Shown piece by piece: positions 8,167 through 18,678 of a stretch of 63,304 nucleotides of DNA (positions within the stretch are counted from its first letter, which is position 1; each line of letters starts with the position of its first letter). Below the pieces are notes generated by a model that did no database searches, was not told the origin of the DNA, and saw only the letters and a list, made by a program, of their open reading frames with translations. Source of the stretch: Acidobacteriota bacterium (GTDB lineage: Bacteria > Acidobacteriota > Terriglobia > Versatilivoradales > Versatilivoraceae); the NCBI GenBank assembly GCA_022826755.1, contig JAJDUG010000001.1:1-63304 (forward strand), in the 5' to 3' direction. The translations under genes were made by a program, and so were the position numbers.

Positions 8167-9510
8167 ATGGGGCGGATGACGAGACGGGAGTTGCTGGGCT
8201 CCGGTATTGGCGGATTCATGGCCCTGCCATGGCTTTCCTGTCTGAACGCTGGGGCGCAACCGGTCGACCCGACTGACGAAAGGAGGAAACAAGACATGAA
8301 CGGAGAACCCAATCCCGATGGGCGTACCGAGCAGACCGGGGTCACCGATGCCGAGATTGTTCTTGGTGTATCGGCGGCATTCTCCGGTCCTTCACGCGGT
8401 CTCGGCATTGAGCTTTACCGAGGCGCCAATGCCTATTTCGAGCACGTTAACCGAGCCGGCGGCATCCGAGGCCGCAGGGTCGTACTCAAGACCTATGACG
8501 ACGGCTACCAGCCGAACCCGGCAGTCACCAACACCATGACCCTGGTGCAGCAGGATCAGGTATTCGCCCTGTTCGGCTACGTCGGCACGCCTACCGTCAC
8601 GCGTGTTCTTCCCATGCTCAAGAAGTTCCAGGGAAAAAACGCCTACCTGTTCTTTCCGTTCACGGGCGCCCAACCCCAGAGGGAACCGCCTTACGGGGAT
8701 TTCGCCTTCAACCTTCGCGCCTCCTATCGCCAGGAAACGGCTGGCCTGGTCGACAATTTCGTCTCGATCGGCAACAAGCGCATCGCCGTGTTCTATCAGG
8801 CCGATGCCTATGGCCGCAGCGGCTGGGCCGGCGTGCGGCTGGCGATGAGTCGACATGGTTTGCAGATCGTCGGGGAAGCGACCTATCGCCGGGGAGCAAG
8901 ATTTTCCGGCAGTATGCGACGCCAGGTAGAGATACTGCAGCAGTCCAATCCGAGCGCGGTCATCTGTATCGGCTCCTATGCCGCCTGCGCGGCCTTCCTG
9001 CGTGACGCTGTCGACCTCGGTCTGGAAGTTCCGATCGCCAACCTCTCCTTTGTCGGGAGCGAGAACCTGCTGAAGCTGATTACGGAGGGTCGGGAGGACA
9101 GCCGGAGCTACACCAATCTGCTGGTGAATTCTCAAGTCGTCCCCAGTTACGAGGACACGTCCATCCCGGCGGTCAAGCAGTATCGGGAGATGATGGATCG
9201 GTATGATCCTCAACCTCCGTCCCACGTGCTCAAGGAAGACTACACGTCGTTCTCCTACAGCTTTGTCAGCCTGGAGGGATTTCTCAACGCCAAGCTGATG
9301 GTCGAGATCCTTCGGCGCCTAGGCCATCAACCCGACCGGGACAAGCTCGAGGATGCGGTCTTTACCATCAGAAACTTCGACATCGGCATCGATGAGCGAG
9401 TTTCCTTCGGCCCCGACCGGCGCCAGGGGCTGCAACAGGTCTACTACACCGTTGTCGAATCGGGTCGCTTCGTTACCCTGAAGAGCTGGGAGGACAGGTT
9501 TGCGTCATGA
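8167..9510 (+). CDS. ABC-type substrate-binding protein, type 1 periplasmic fold (LivJ/amide-urea-like)
   Basis: 447-residue exported binding protein of the branched-chain-amino-acid type (Peripla_BP_6). The N-terminus is Tat-like (MTRRELLGSG ... FMALPWLSC). The first lobe has ILGVSAAFSGPSRGLG-type ligand-loop residues, then FEHVNRAGGIRGRRVVL and the hinge segment FALFGYVGTPTV; the second lobe follows from YRRGARFSG. ATG 8167 is preferred over the GTG at 8158 because GAGG sits 8 bases ahead. The stop overlaps the next ATG (ATGA). No ABC permease or ATPase is nearby; the neighbours are a HAMP-domain sensor and an MFS carrier. The protein may therefore serve as a ligand-presenting sensor partner rather than a uptake subunit. 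Ligand unknown. Confidence 0.85.
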   Translation: MGRMTRRELLGSGIGGFMALPWLSCLNAGAQPVDPTDERRKQDMNGEPNPDGRTEQTGVTDAEIVLGVSAAFSGPSRGLGIELYRGANAYFEHVNRAGGIRGRRVVLKTYDDGYQPNPAVTNTMTLVQQDQVFALFGYVGTPTVTRVLPMLKKFQGKNAYLFFPFTGAQPQREPPYGDFAFNLRASYRQETAGLVDNFVSIGNKRIAVFYQADAYGRSGWAGVRLAMSRHGLQIVGEATYRRGARFSGSMRRQVEILQQSNPSAVICIGSYAACAAFLRDAVDLGLEVPIANLSFVGSENLLKLITEGREDSRSYTNLLVNSQVVPSYEDTSIPAVKQYREMMDRYDPQPPSHVLKEDYTSFSYSFVSLEGFLNAKLMVEILRRLGHQPDRDKLEDAVFTIRNFDIGIDERVSFGPDRRQGLQQVYYTVVESGRFVTLKSWEDRFAS

Positions 9511-10247
9511 AGATTCAGAAGCTGTTTCAGAAGACCCTGGTCGGCATCTTCTTCCTGTTTGCGGTGATCAGTCTCTCGACCTCCGCCCTGTGCATCTATA
9601 CGGTCGATACCCACCTGTCCGCCGAGTACGAGAGCAATAGCCGGGGGATCGCAAAGACGATCTCAGATTCCAGCGTCGACATCCTGCTGAACCGCGACTT
9701 GTCCGCCCTGCAGTCCCTGATCGACCAGTTCATCGAAATCCAGGGAATCAGCTACATCTACATCACCAGCGAACACGGCGAGTTTCTTGCCCACACGTTC
9801 GTTCCCGGAATTCCCACTGAAATCGCCCGGAGCGATCATTCCTCCAGGGCGACAGTCGAGCGCAGTCTCCCTGGAATGGGCGACTTCGTCGAGGTGAGCA
9901 GCCCGATCCTTGCCGGTGTCGCCGGAGCCGTGCATATCGGAATGGATACGGGACTGATCGCGCTGAAGATTCAACGGGCGGTCGGACAACAGGTTTACCT
10001 GATCTCCTCCATCTTCATCATCGGCGTCTTTTCCGCCATCTGGCTGGTCAGGCTTGCCGCGAAACCGATCGACTCGGTGATTGCCTATGCCGCAAGACTG
10101 GCACGGGAGCGCAACAAGGACAGCTCGGACGACAAGCTGCTGGCCCGCGACGACGAGGTCGGACAACTGGCTCGCCTGTTTCTCCATTTCTCGACGGTCA
10201 TGGATTTCGACAAGGCACGAGGCACTCCGCCTGGGGAGAATGCCTGA
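9507..10247 (+). CDS. Membrane sensor with periplasmic Cache-like domain and HAMP, no output domain
   Basis: 246 residues. TM1 is about 11-33 and TM2 about 163-184. The periplasmic loop (35-160) looks like a Cache/PAS-type sensor fold (ISYIYITSEHGEFLAHTF, later GAVHIGMDTGL). A HAMP domain follows (184-236: conserved Pro in AKPIDSV, then DDEVGQLARLF). The chain stops ten residues after HAMP, with no kinase, cyclase or methyl-accepting region, and the next gene is in another frame and unrelated. It shares an ATGA junction with the binding-protein gene, implying coupled translation. It looks like the input half of a sensor kinase. Either the output half was lost, or the protein works by contacting another partner. 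Confidence 0.8.
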   Translation: MKIQKLFQKTLVGIFFLFAVISLSTSALCIYTVDTHLSAEYESNSRGIAKTISDSSVDILLNRDLSALQSLIDQFIEIQGISYIYITSEHGEFLAHTFVPGIPTEIARSDHSSRATVERSLPGMGDFVEVSSPILAGVAGAVHIGMDTGLIALKIQRAVGQQVYLISSIFIIGVFSAIWLVRLAAKPIDSVIAYAARLARERNKDSSDDKLLARDDEVGQLARLFLHFSTVMDFDKARGTPPGENA

Positions 10248-10262
10248 TCGGAGGCAGTGAGG

Positions 10263-11585
10263 ATGGCCCTCCCGCGTGTCGTACTCCCACGCACGGTCAC
10301 GGTCCTGCTCTGCACGCTGCTGCAAACCTGTTTCGGGACGGTGTACGCTTGGAGTTTTTTCCAGACGCTTCTGGTGCAGGACTACGGCTGGACCTTTACC
10401 CATACCGCCATCGCTTTCAGCGTCGTCATCTTCACGCTGGGGATTTCAGCCGCCTGGGCAGGCATGGTTCTGCCCAAAACCGGACCCCGACTGTTGGCGA
10501 CGGCCGGCAGCCTGCTGTTTTCGTTGGGCTATTTTGTCGGCGGACTGGCCCTGGACCTGGACAACCTGCTCCTGTTCTACCTGGGTTACGGAGTGATCGG
10601 GGGGGCAGGGATCGGGCTTGGCTATGTCACTCCGGTCGCGACGACGGCGAAATGGTTTCCGGACCGCAAGGGGCTGGCAACCGGAATCGTGGTCATGGGC
10701 TTCGGCATCGGAGCCTTTCTGCTCAGCAAGGTGCTGGCGCCCGGTCTCATGCTCTATTTCACCGGAGGCAACCTGGCGCTCCTTTTCTATTGGCTCGGCG
10801 CCATATTCGCCTGCATCCTGATTCCGTCCAGCCTTCTGCTCTCCGATCCGCCCGCCCCTGCGGTCCCCAGCCCCGCGAGCGCCGCGGGAGGCGGCGCCGT
10901 TGGGGAGTCGGAATCGATCGGGAGCTGCCTGCTCTCGTCCCGGTTCATAGTCATGTGGCTGGTCTTCTTCTTCAACATCTCCGCGGGGATCTCGGTGATC
11001 AGCTTCCAGTCTCCGCTGCTGCAGGATGTGTGGGGATTGTCGGATCCTACGATCGAGCCTGCCACGCTGGTTGCCTACGGCGCCACCTTGATCGCCGTCA
11101 GCTCGCTGTGCAACGGAGCAGGACGATTGTTCTGGGGGCTGCTGTCCGATCGCATCGGCCGTATCCGGGTGTTCCGCATCATTCTCGCCAGCCAGATGGT
11201 GGTCTTCGGCATACTCATGACCGAGCGCAACCCCTGGGTCTTCTCGGTGCTCGTCTGCTACATCCTGCTCTGCTTCGGAGGAGGCTTCGCCACCATGCCT
11301 TCCTTCATTCTGGATGTTTTCGGGGCCAAGCGAATGTCGGCCATCTACGGGACCATCCTGACAGCCTGGGCGGCGGCGGGGATCTTCGGGCCGCTCTATG
11401 TCGGCCACCTCAAGGACAGATATCCCGATCGCGCCGTCATCTATTGCTTCCTGATCGGGGTTGTGATTCTCTGCTTCGGATACATATTCTCCTATTTGTT
11501 GAACGACGAGAGAATCCGCCTCCGCCGGCCGACAGTGACGGATACGTTGCAGCAGCTCAAGATCCCCTTGCCCCAGAGAAATTGA
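10263..11585 (+). CDS. MFS transporter, OFA (oxalate/formate antiporter) type
   Basis: 440-residue, 12-helix inner-membrane carrier. Family signals are the N-terminal GTVYAWSFF, the motif-A-like GLSDRIGR equivalent (LLSDRIGRIRVFR) between TM8 and TM9, and Gly-rich GVIGGAGIGLGYVTPV. OFA proteins exchange or take up small carboxylates (oxalate/formate, also pyruvate or lactate relatives). ATG 10263 is chosen over the in-frame GTG 10257 because CGGAGG lies 8 bases before it. It begins 15 bases after the HAMP gene, so the three genes are probably one transcript; the carrier may handle the ligand sensed by the upstream pair. The stop is only 10 bases from the convergent rpoD stop, with no terminator between. 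Confidence 0.85.
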   Translation: MALPRVVLPRTVTVLLCTLLQTCFGTVYAWSFFQTLLVQDYGWTFTHTAIAFSVVIFTLGISAAWAGMVLPKTGPRLLATAGSLLFSLGYFVGGLALDLDNLLLFYLGYGVIGGAGIGLGYVTPVATTAKWFPDRKGLATGIVVMGFGIGAFLLSKVLAPGLMLYFTGGNLALLFYWLGAIFACILIPSSLLLSDPPAPAVPSPASAAGGGAVGESESIGSCLLSSRFIVMWLVFFFNISAGISVISFQSPLLQDVWGLSDPTIEPATLVAYGATLIAVSSLCNGAGRLFWGLLSDRIGRIRVFRIILASQMVVFGILMTERNPWVFSVLVCYILLCFGGGFATMPSFILDVFGAKRMSAIYGTILTAWAAAGIFGPLYVGHLKDRYPDRAVIYCFLIGVVILCFGYIFSYLLNDERIRLRRPTVTDTLQQLKIPLPQRN

Positions 11586-11595
11586 CGGAAACGAC

Positions 11596-13230
<1,635 letters not shown>

Positions 13231-13594
13231 AGGTCCGTTTGACTCGCTTGCTCGAGCATCGAAGGCGAGCCTGAATGGTTGCGGCCTGGATTTAAAGTCC
13301 GGAGCACGATTTGACAGGCCGCCGATGAGTCAGCCCCTGGAAGGCACGGCGGCGTCAATGCCGGAAATGCTGCGCTGCACCTCTGGGGCACCATGCTATG
13401 TGGCTGGTAAACTGCCTGGAAGGGCTTCTGAATACGAGGGATCGCTCGCGGGGCCTCACAGATCGTTAGCGTCGCCTGGTCGATTCACCCTGATGGGCTG
13501 ATGTCCGGTTACGGTCTGCAGGAGTTTGTTCCAACCTTTAAACAGGCAAGTATAGCGCAGGTCGCCTCTTCCGGCAATGACGAATCCGTCCCGA
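13231..13594. other. Intergenic region between rtcB and rpoD
   Basis: 364 bases upstream of rpoD. It carries a candidate promoter (13549-13577) close to the rtcB stop, leaving a roughly 310-base leader before rpoD. No tRNA, terminator T run or recognisable structured RNA was seen in the leader. Confidence 0.45.
13549..13577 (-). promoter_or_regulatory. Candidate sigma-70 promoter for rpoD
   Basis: Minus strand TTGCCG (13577-13572), 17-base spacer, TATACT (13554-13549). The -10 matches five of six and the -35 four of six consensus bases. Predicted start is near 13542, giving a long rpoD leader. Confidence 0.45.
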
Positions 13595-15019
13595 TCAACC
13601 CTTCATGACCGCCAGCGGAACCAGCCTGGCCAGCTTGGCGGCGATGCCTGCCCTTTCAACCACTTCCACTACCTGGCTGACGTCCTTGTAGGCGTCCGGT
13701 TTTTCCTCGACCAGTCCGGACCGTGACTGTGCCCGTACCAGGATCTCTTTGGCCGCCATCTCGCGCAGGAGCTTCTCTGCCGGCGTTTCCCGCTTGGCCT
13801 GGCTGCGGCTCTTGGCCCGCCCCGCCCCGTGGCAGCAGGATCCGAAGGTTTCCGCCATCGCCCGTCCCGTGCCCACCAGGACATAGGAGCAGGTCCCCAT
13901 GCTTCCGGGCACCAGAACGGGTTGCCCCAGGTCTCTCACTTCCCGGGGCAGAGCTGCATGGCCCTTGGGGAAGGCCCGGGTGGCGCCCTTGCGGTGGACC
14001 AAGACCTCCCTGGTCCTGCCGGCGATCCGGTGATCCTCCCTCTTGGCGATGTTGTGGCAGACGTCATACACGATCTTGAGCTTGTCGTCTCCCAGGATTC
14101 GACCGAAGGCCCGGCGGGTCCAGTGCGTGATCATCTGCCGGTTGGCGAAAGCGAAATTGGCGGCGGCCGCCATGGCCGCCAGGTAGTCCCGGCCTTCGCC
14201 GGAGTTGATGGGAACGCAGGCCAACTGGCGGTCGATCACCTTGATTCGATGGCGCTTCATGGCTTGCTGCATCAGATCCAGGTAGTCGCTGCACACCTGG
14301 TGACCCAGGCCGCGTGATCCGGTGTGGATCAGCACGACCACCTGGTCCGGGTAGAGTCCGAAGCGGCCGGCGAGTTCCGTATCGAACACTTCCTCCACCT
14401 TCTGGATCTCGAGGAAGTGGTTGCCCGAACCCAGGGTGCCCAGTTGTCGGTGGCCGCGTTGCTTGGCTCGGGAGCTGACTCTGGAGGAGTCGGCGCCGGG
14501 CATCCTGCCCAGCTCCTCAATGAAGGCCTCGTCAGCCGCTTCACCGTACCCTTGTCGCACCGCCCATTGGGCTCCGTCTTCCAGCACCGGGTCGAGGTCC
14601 CGCGGGGCCAGGTTCAGCAGTCCCTGTTTTCCCGTGCCGCAGGGGATATCGCGAAAGAGTTGATCCAGGAGAGTCGGCAGCCTGGGTTGGACGTCTTCGG
14701 TCCGGAAGGGGGAGGCCAACAGGCGGACGCCGCAATTGATATCGAAGCCGACTCCGCCCGCCGAGACCACCCCTTCGTCGACGTCCGAGGCCGCCACCCC
14801 TCCGATGCAGAATCCGTAGCCCTGGTGGGCGTCGGGCATGGCCAATGAGCGCCCCACCAGCCCCGGAAGGGTGGCCACGTTGGCCACCTGTTCCTTGGTC
14901 AGGTCCTTGCCGATTTGCCGAATCAGCGACTCGTTGGCGTAGACCAGTCCCTCGACTTTCATGCCCTGCTTGTAGGACCTGGGGATGAGGTAACGATAAT
15001 CGTCCAGTTTTTTCAGCAC
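13595..15019 (-). CDS. rtcB: RtcB RNA-splicing ligase (3'-phosphate/5'-hydroxyl RNA ligase)
   Basis: 474-residue GTP- and Mn-dependent ligase that seals 2',3'-cyclic phosphate or 3'-phosphate RNA ends to 5'-OH ends. The metal-site Cys is C96 in GFDINCGVR. Further metal/GMP motifs are GTLGSGNHFLEIQ, HTGSRGLGHQVC and SMGTCSYVLVGTG, and the guanylylated His is in CCHGAGRAKSR. Full length compares with about 480 aa for archaeal-type RtcB and about 408 for the E. coli form. Neither archease nor the RtcR regulator is adjacent, so the RNA-repair context is missing. It starts 12 bases after the nadB stop and is probably cotranscribed with nadB. Confidence 0.95.
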   Translation of the reverse strand: MLKKLDDYRYLIPRSYKQGMKVEGLVYANESLIRQIGKDLTKEQVANVATLPGLVGRSLAMPDAHQGYGFCIGGVAASDVDEGVVSAGGVGFDINCGVRLLASPFRTEDVQPRLPTLLDQLFRDIPCGTGKQGLLNLAPRDLDPVLEDGAQWAVRQGYGEAADEAFIEELGRMPGADSSRVSSRAKQRGHRQLGTLGSGNHFLEIQKVEEVFDTELAGRFGLYPDQVVVLIHTGSRGLGHQVCSDYLDLMQQAMKRHRIKVIDRQLACVPINSGEGRDYLAAMAAAANFAFANRQMITHWTRRAFGRILGDDKLKIVYDVCHNIAKREDHRIAGRTREVLVHRKGATRAFPKGHAALPREVRDLGQPVLVPGSMGTCSYVLVGTGRAMAETFGSCCHGAGRAKSRSQAKRETPAEKLLREMAAKEILVRAQSRSGLVEEKPDAYKDVSQVVEVVERAGIAAKLARLVPLAVMKG

Positions 15020-15031
15020 GGCTTCTTTCGC

Positions 15032-16690
15032 TCAGATCAAGCGGTCACCTTCGGCCGATTCCGAGTCCTGCCGGTAGTGGCAGCCGCGGCTCTGCCGGTT
15101 GTGGTAGGCGGCCCTGGAGACGATTAGGGCGGCCTCCACCGCGTTGCGCAGTCCGATCAGGCCATCGCTCAGCTTGGTGGTTCGGTAAAAGGTCTCTATT
15201 TCGTTCCAGAGGTGACGCAGTTCCCGAATGGCCCGCGAGAGGCGGTCTTCGCTGCGGACCAGCCCCACGTAATGCCACATGATGTTTTGAATGGTCTGCA
15301 TGTCTCCCTGGATGAGCGCCGGGTCGGGATCGGAAACCAGGCCGCTGTCATCCCAGGGGGGCAGTGCCTCCAGCGGAGGCAGCGGCAACGAGCCGGAGCT
15401 CATGCAGGCTTCCATCTTGTCGGCGGCTCGGCTGCCCCACACCAGCCCTTCCAGGAGGGAAGTGGAGGCCAGGCGGTTGGCCCCATGGACGCCGGTGCAA
15501 CTGGCTTCACCCACCACGTGGAGGTTCCGGATACTCGATCGCCCCCAGGAATCCACCAATACCCCGCCGCAGAAATAGTGGGCCGCGGGTACCACCGGAA
15601 TGGGTTCCGCCGTGATGTCGATGCCGGCTTCCAGACAGGTGGACCGGATGTTGGGGAATCGTTCCTCGATGGCAGCGGCCGGCATGCGCGAGGCGATGTC
15701 CAGCAGCACGTGCGGGTATCCATGGGTTTCCATCTGGTGATGAATGGCGCGAGCCACCACGTCGCGCGGGGCAAGGTCCTTCCACTGGGGGGAATAGTCG
15801 GCCATGAAGGCCCGGCCGTCGGGGGTAAGCAGGATTCCTCCTTCACCGCGCACGGCTTCACTGATCAGAAAGCTCTCCGCGCCCGGAGTGGCCAGCGCGG
15901 TGGGATGGAACTGGACGTACTCGGCATTGACGATGCGGGCGCCGGCCCGATTGGCCATGGCAAGGCCGTCGCCGCGGGCTCCCATGGGGTTGGTGGTGTT
16001 GCGGAAGATCCTGCCCAGGCCGCCGGTGGCCAGAACCGTGAATCCGGCAAGGTGCCGGTGGACCCGGCGCGCCTCGCGATCGAACAGATAGGCGCCGTGG
16101 CAGGTGATGGGCTGGTAGGTGGCCAGAGGGTCCCTGGAGTGGTGTGGAAACGTGATGAGGTCCACCGCCGTGAAGCCGGTGAGAAGATTTACGTTGGGAC
16201 AGCGTCGCAGCGCCGCCATCAACCCTTCGATGATGCTCAGGCCGGTGGAGTCTCCCACATGGACCACCCTCCGGCGCGAGTGGGCGCCCTCCCGTCCAAA
16301 AATCAACTGGCCGGAATCGCCGCGGTCAAAAGAGATCCCCGCCTCCTCCACCAGTATTTCCTGCAGCAGCCGCGGACCCTCTTCCGACAGAAGCCTGGCG
16401 GCTTGAGGAGAGCTGGCTCCGGCCCCGGCGGCGACAATGTCGGAGGCCAGGGTTTCCGGTGCGTCGTCCCTGCCGCGTCCCACCACGCCACCCTGGGCCC
16501 AGCGGGTGTTGGACTGCTTGGGATCCGCCTCGCGGGTGACCACGGTCACCCGCCGCCGGGGATTGCGCGCCAGGCGCAGGGCCGTGGTGGCTCCGGCAAT
16601 TCCGCTGCCGACGATCAGGACGTCGGTAGGGCCGGGACCGGTCTCGGTGCCGTTGGGGGAAACGGGGTTTTTCCTGCTGGCTGCGACCAT
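15032..16690 (-). CDS. nadB: L-aspartate oxidase
   Basis: FAD enzyme oxidising L-aspartate to iminoaspartate, first step of de novo NAD synthesis. The Rossmann FAD motif VLIVGSGIAGATTALRLA is near the N-terminus. Next come the NadB/FrdA flavoprotein segments SNTRWAQGGVVG and ATGGLGRIFRNTTNP, the substrate/active-site region (YVQFHPTAL, then VRGEGGILLT) and the late FAD contact ASTSLLEGLVWG. A C-terminal helical domain completes the protein. The open frame runs 36 codons further to a GTG at 16798 with no Shine-Dalgarno. ATG 16690 has GGGAGA upstream and leaves a usual short N-terminus, so it is preferred with moderate certainty. nadA and nadC are not in the window. Confidence 0.92.
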   Translation of the reverse strand: MVAASRKNPVSPNGTETGPGPTDVLIVGSGIAGATTALRLARNPRRRVTVVTREADPKQSNTRWAQGGVVGRGRDDAPETLASDIVAAGAGASSPQAARLLSEEGPRLLQEILVEEAGISFDRGDSGQLIFGREGAHSRRRVVHVGDSTGLSIIEGLMAALRRCPNVNLLTGFTAVDLITFPHHSRDPLATYQPITCHGAYLFDREARRVHRHLAGFTVLATGGLGRIFRNTTNPMGARGDGLAMANRAGARIVNAEYVQFHPTALATPGAESFLISEAVRGEGGILLTPDGRAFMADYSPQWKDLAPRDVVARAIHHQMETHGYPHVLLDIASRMPAAAIEERFPNIRSTCLEAGIDITAEPIPVVPAAHYFCGGVLVDSWGRSSIRNLHVVGEASCTGVHGANRLASTSLLEGLVWGSRAADKMEACMSSGSLPLPPLEALPPWDDSGLVSDPDPALIQGDMQTIQNIMWHYVGLVRSEDRLSRAIRELRHLWNEIETFYRTTKLSDGLIGLRNAVEAALIVSRAAYHNRQSRGCHYRQDSESAEGDRLI

Positions 16691-16847
16691 CGGCAACAGG
16701 TCTCCCGGACCCCGATTCGACAGCCGGGATTCTGGCGGATCGAAAGGGGCCGGCCCTGAAACCCCTTGTGCCGAAGGGGATTCGGGGCGGAGGGTCACTG
16801 GGGAGGGTGAGTGTATCGGAACAACGATTGGCCTGTCCAGCCGACTC

Positions 16848-18194
16848 TCAGACCATATTGCCCAGCAGCGCCGAGGCGAGCCAGAAGTAGATCACCAGTC
16901 CGGCCACGTCGGCGATCGAGGTGATCAAGGGGCTGCTGGCCACGGCCGGATCGATTCCCAGCCGGCTCAGAAGGAAGGGCAGCACCACCCCGATCGTATT
17001 GGCGGCCACAACGATGGTCAGCATCGCCAGTCCCACCACCATGGCGATGTCCATTCCCCCTCGAAGCACCCCAAAGAACCAGGCGGTGGCTCCCATGGTG
17101 GCCCCCAGAGTCCCCCCTACCGCCAGTTCCTTGAGGACGGTTCGGGGCCATTGTCTCGCCCGGATGTCTCCCGTGGCCAGGGCGCGCACCATCAGGGTGG
17201 CCGATTGAGCTCCGGCGTTGCCGCCGCTGCCAATGAGCAAGGGAATGAAGAACGCCAGGGCGATGGCCGCCGACAGGGTCTCTTCGTAGGCGGCAATCAC
17301 CGAAGAGGCAGCCAGGTTCACCAGCACCAGCAGGGCCAGCCAGGGGATTCTCTTGCGGTAGAGGGACCAGATCCCCGCCTCCTCGTAGCTCATTTTCAGG
17401 GGTTCGACCGCCGCCGACTTCTGGAAATCCTCGGTCGCCTCCTCCTCGGCCACGTCCATGACGTCGTCGACCGTTACCACCCCCAGCAGCACGCCGCCGG
17501 AGTCCACTACCGGGGCCGCCACCAGGTCGTATTTGCCCATGAGACCCACGGCTTCCTCGCGGTCGCTGTAGGGGGACAAGGTGGCGACCGAGCGGTCCAT
17601 CAGGGCATCGACTCGATCGGTGGGCGCCGCCAGCACGAACTGCTGCAATTCGATCTCGTCCATCAGCTTCCACTGGGGATCGGTCACATAGACCGTGGCG
17701 ATGGAGTCGAGCCCCTTGCCGACCTTGCGTATGTGCTGCAAGCTGCGCTCGATGGTCCACTCGGCGCGGACGGCCACGTAGTCGGGGGTCATCAGGCGGC
17801 CCACGCTCTCTTCCGGGTATCCCAGCAGCTTGCGCGCTTCCACCAGGTCCTCGGGGCTCAGCAGGTTGAGCAGGCGCTGGGTAGCCCGTCCCGGCATTTC
17901 CTCCAGCAGGTGTGTCCGGTCGTCCGGTTCCAGGTTGGCCAGGAGTTGTCGGGTCTCCTCGTCGGTCAGTTCCTTGACCAGAGCCACTTGAGACTCGGTG
18001 CTGAGATGGGCGAAGACATCGGTGGAGGCGGCACGGGGAAGAAAGCGAAACAGCAGGACGCGGTCCGACTTGTCCATAGCCAGCAGCAGTTCGGCCGTCT
18101 CCGGCGCAGGCCAATCGGACACCAGGGTCCGAAGCTCGGACCAGTTCTTGTTTTCAATCAATTCCTCGACGGATGGTCCGAGCGGTCGATTCAT
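16848..18194 (-). CDS. mgtE: Magnesium transporter MgtE
   Basis: 448-residue Mg2+ channel/transporter. Domains in order: cytosolic N superhelical domain (1-130), a CBS pair (about 135-255, with VGRLMTPDYVAVR and LLGVVTVDDVMDV), plug helix, and five C-terminal transmembrane helices (from about 285). The pore signature includes LIGSGGNAGAQSATLMVRAL and the Mg-site Asp in SSPLITSIADVAGL. The N and CBS domains are expected to gate the pore by cytosolic Mg2+. GGAGG precedes ATG 18194 at good spacing. No M-box riboswitch was recognised upstream. Confidence 0.94.
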   Translation of the reverse strand: MNRPLGPSVEELIENKNWSELRTLVSDWPAPETAELLLAMDKSDRVLLFRFLPRAASTDVFAHLSTESQVALVKELTDEETRQLLANLEPDDRTHLLEEMPGRATQRLLNLLSPEDLVEARKLLGYPEESVGRLMTPDYVAVRAEWTIERSLQHIRKVGKGLDSIATVYVTDPQWKLMDEIELQQFVLAAPTDRVDALMDRSVATLSPYSDREEAVGLMGKYDLVAAPVVDSGGVLLGVVTVDDVMDVAEEEATEDFQKSAAVEPLKMSYEEAGIWSLYRKRIPWLALLVLVNLAASSVIAAYEETLSAAIALAFFIPLLIGSGGNAGAQSATLMVRALATGDIRARQWPRTVLKELAVGGTLGATMGATAWFFGVLRGGMDIAMVVGLAMLTIVVAANTIGVVLPFLLSRLGIDPAVASSPLITSIADVAGLVIYFWLASALLGNMV

Positions 18195-18678
18195 GGGTTA
18201 GCCCTCCGACAAGAAAGTGGGGATGAATGCTGGGTGACAACAGGTTTGACACAGGCGACCCGAGATCGCGCGGGCAGGAGCCCGCCGGCCCGGTATTATC
18301 CTACCAATTGCCGAAAGGGTTCAGCAGTAACATTGCGAGGGGAAATTTGCCGCGGGGAAGGCCTCGTTTTCACTGCCCGCTTTCCGCTGTGATAGGCTGA
18401 TAGGTGGGCTAAGCCTGTCACAACGGCAGAGGGATCTGAGCCTCAATGGCCATAAAAGGCACAAAAACACAAAAAGAACCATCCGATCGGCAAGACTCGA
18501 AATCAAGAAGCTCGTTTTGTGCCCTTCGTGCTTTTTGTGGTGAATTCCGGCGCCTGCAGCACATCGCCGTTGCAGCCTGAATGTCATTGTTAATCAAAAC
18601 CTGTTCCGAGCCTGCATAAAACCGTTGGCTGCGGAATTTTGCAAAAGGCTCGCAGCACGACCGAGGAGTGGTTGAACC
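18195..18678. other. Divergent intergenic region mgtE / GHL10-like gene
   Basis: 484 bases between divergent genes. It contains a 10-bp imperfect hairpin (18389-18398 with 18412-18421), an inverted pair of element-A-like CACAAAAAG stretches (18446-18546), and a short GCGGAATTTTGCAAAA motif at 18627-18656 shared with 26107-26126, 38839-38858 and 39015-39048. No gene was supported. Confidence 0.5.
18446..18546. repeat. Element A-like inverted pair
   Basis: The left arm (CCATAAAAGGCACAAAAACA, 18449-18468 and onward to 18480) and the right arm (18513-18546, read inversely CACCACAAAAAGCACGAAGG) are inverted, diverged members of the CAC(G/A)AAG family. Their spacing is about 40 bases. They could fold as a long imperfect stem. 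Confidence 0.5.

Noticed and set aside
16437-18392. 651-codon plus-strand frame over mgtE
   Set aside because: Shadow of mgtE; Gln/His/Gly-rich nonsense composition.
18389-18421. M-box riboswitch or terminator for mgtE
   Set aside because: One 10-bp imperfect stem, nearly 200 bases upstream of the start; no M-box multi-helix pattern and no T run.
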